Of a stretch of 50,731 nucleotides of DNA, positions 50,700-50,731 are shown in pieces (positions within the stretch are counted from its first letter, which is position 1; every line of letters begins with the position of its first letter). Under the pieces are notes generated by a model. That model did no database searches. It had not been told where the DNA came from and was given only the letters and a program-made list of their open reading frames with translations. This DNA comes from an uncultured bacterium (lineage in GTDB: Bacteria; Cyanobacteriota; Vampirovibrionia; Gastranaerophilales; Gastranaerophilaceae). A program made the position numbers and the translations under genes. Where the stretch lies: NCBI GenBank assembly GCA_902767275.1, contig CACXGY010000052.1, forward strand, positions 1 through 50,731. The letters run 5' to 3'.

Positions 50700-50731
50700 T
50701 TGTACATAATAATGGGTATATATTTAATTTA

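Noticed and set aside
50330..50700. Possible CRISPR array
   Set aside because: The repeats are long, few, unevenly spaced and internally palindromic, with no spacer-repeat rhythm and no cas genes.

Overview
The window is an AT-rich bacterial chromosome segment, most likely from a non-photosynthetic relative of the Cyanobacteria (Melainabacteria/Vampirovibrionia, probably a gut-type Gastranaerophilales). This placement is inferred from gene content. The response regulator at 322-1074 looks like the cyanobacterial RpaB/Ycf27 regulator along its whole length, ClpC is of the cyanobacterial/Gram-positive type, and there is a CpcE/NblB-like HEAT protein. LptC/LptA indicate a diderm envelope, flagellar basal-body and export genes are present, and no photosynthesis gene is visible.

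Layout. 1-5.6 kb: tRNA-His, rpaB, an operon of a secreted protein, a DivIC/FtsB-like protein and a TPR protein, tRNA-Cys, a Pro/Met/Gly-rich repeat protein and plsY. 5.8-9.5 kb: a 77-aa Gly-rich protein, galE, a GCS2-type glutamate-cysteine ligase and an unknown coiled-coil protein. 9.7-11.5 kb: an overlapping pair of WYL regulators. 11.9-16.8 kb: two adjacent paralogous membrane proteins of unknown function, each with an N-terminal FKG motif, then a CHAP cell-wall hydrolase. 16.9-26.5 kb: a GNAT-like protein with an apparently leaderless promoter, a DnaJ variant with half a zinc finger, flhA and fliH, dprA, topA, surE. 26.7-31.1 kb: glutaredoxin, a YkgJ-type cysteine-cluster protein, bioF-bioG-bioC, and a 2-hydroxyacid dehydrogenase with an altered catalytic motif. 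31.1-37.5 kb: HEAT protein, soluble PAS/GAF histidine kinase, and fliE-fliF-(fliG-like) behind a near-consensus sigma-28 promoter. 37.5-41.8 kb: lptC-lptA followed by two TPR genes. 41.8-50.7 kb: a possible small-RNA locus, a small HTH protein, a SIMPL protein, clpC, a UvrD-like helicase-nuclease, another protein with an FKG-like motif (FKS), and a cluster of palindromic repeats.

How it fits together. The housekeeping content covers phospholipid, LPS and glutathione precursors, biotin, proteostasis and DNA repair/uptake. Flagellar genes lie in two separate blocks: fliE-fliF-fliG-like and fliH-flhA. The most unusual part is a scattered set of lineage-type proteins that share a short aromatic-K/T-G motif within the first 40 or so residues (VAFTGG, PNFKGG, VSFKGA, INFKST), plus a coiled-coil protein opening with MGLASSQARLL and a signal-peptide-less CHAP hydrolase. 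I suggest these may be clients of a shared sorting or export route, possibly the flagellar-type export apparatus; this is a hypothesis. All calls come from reading the sequence; no database search was possible.
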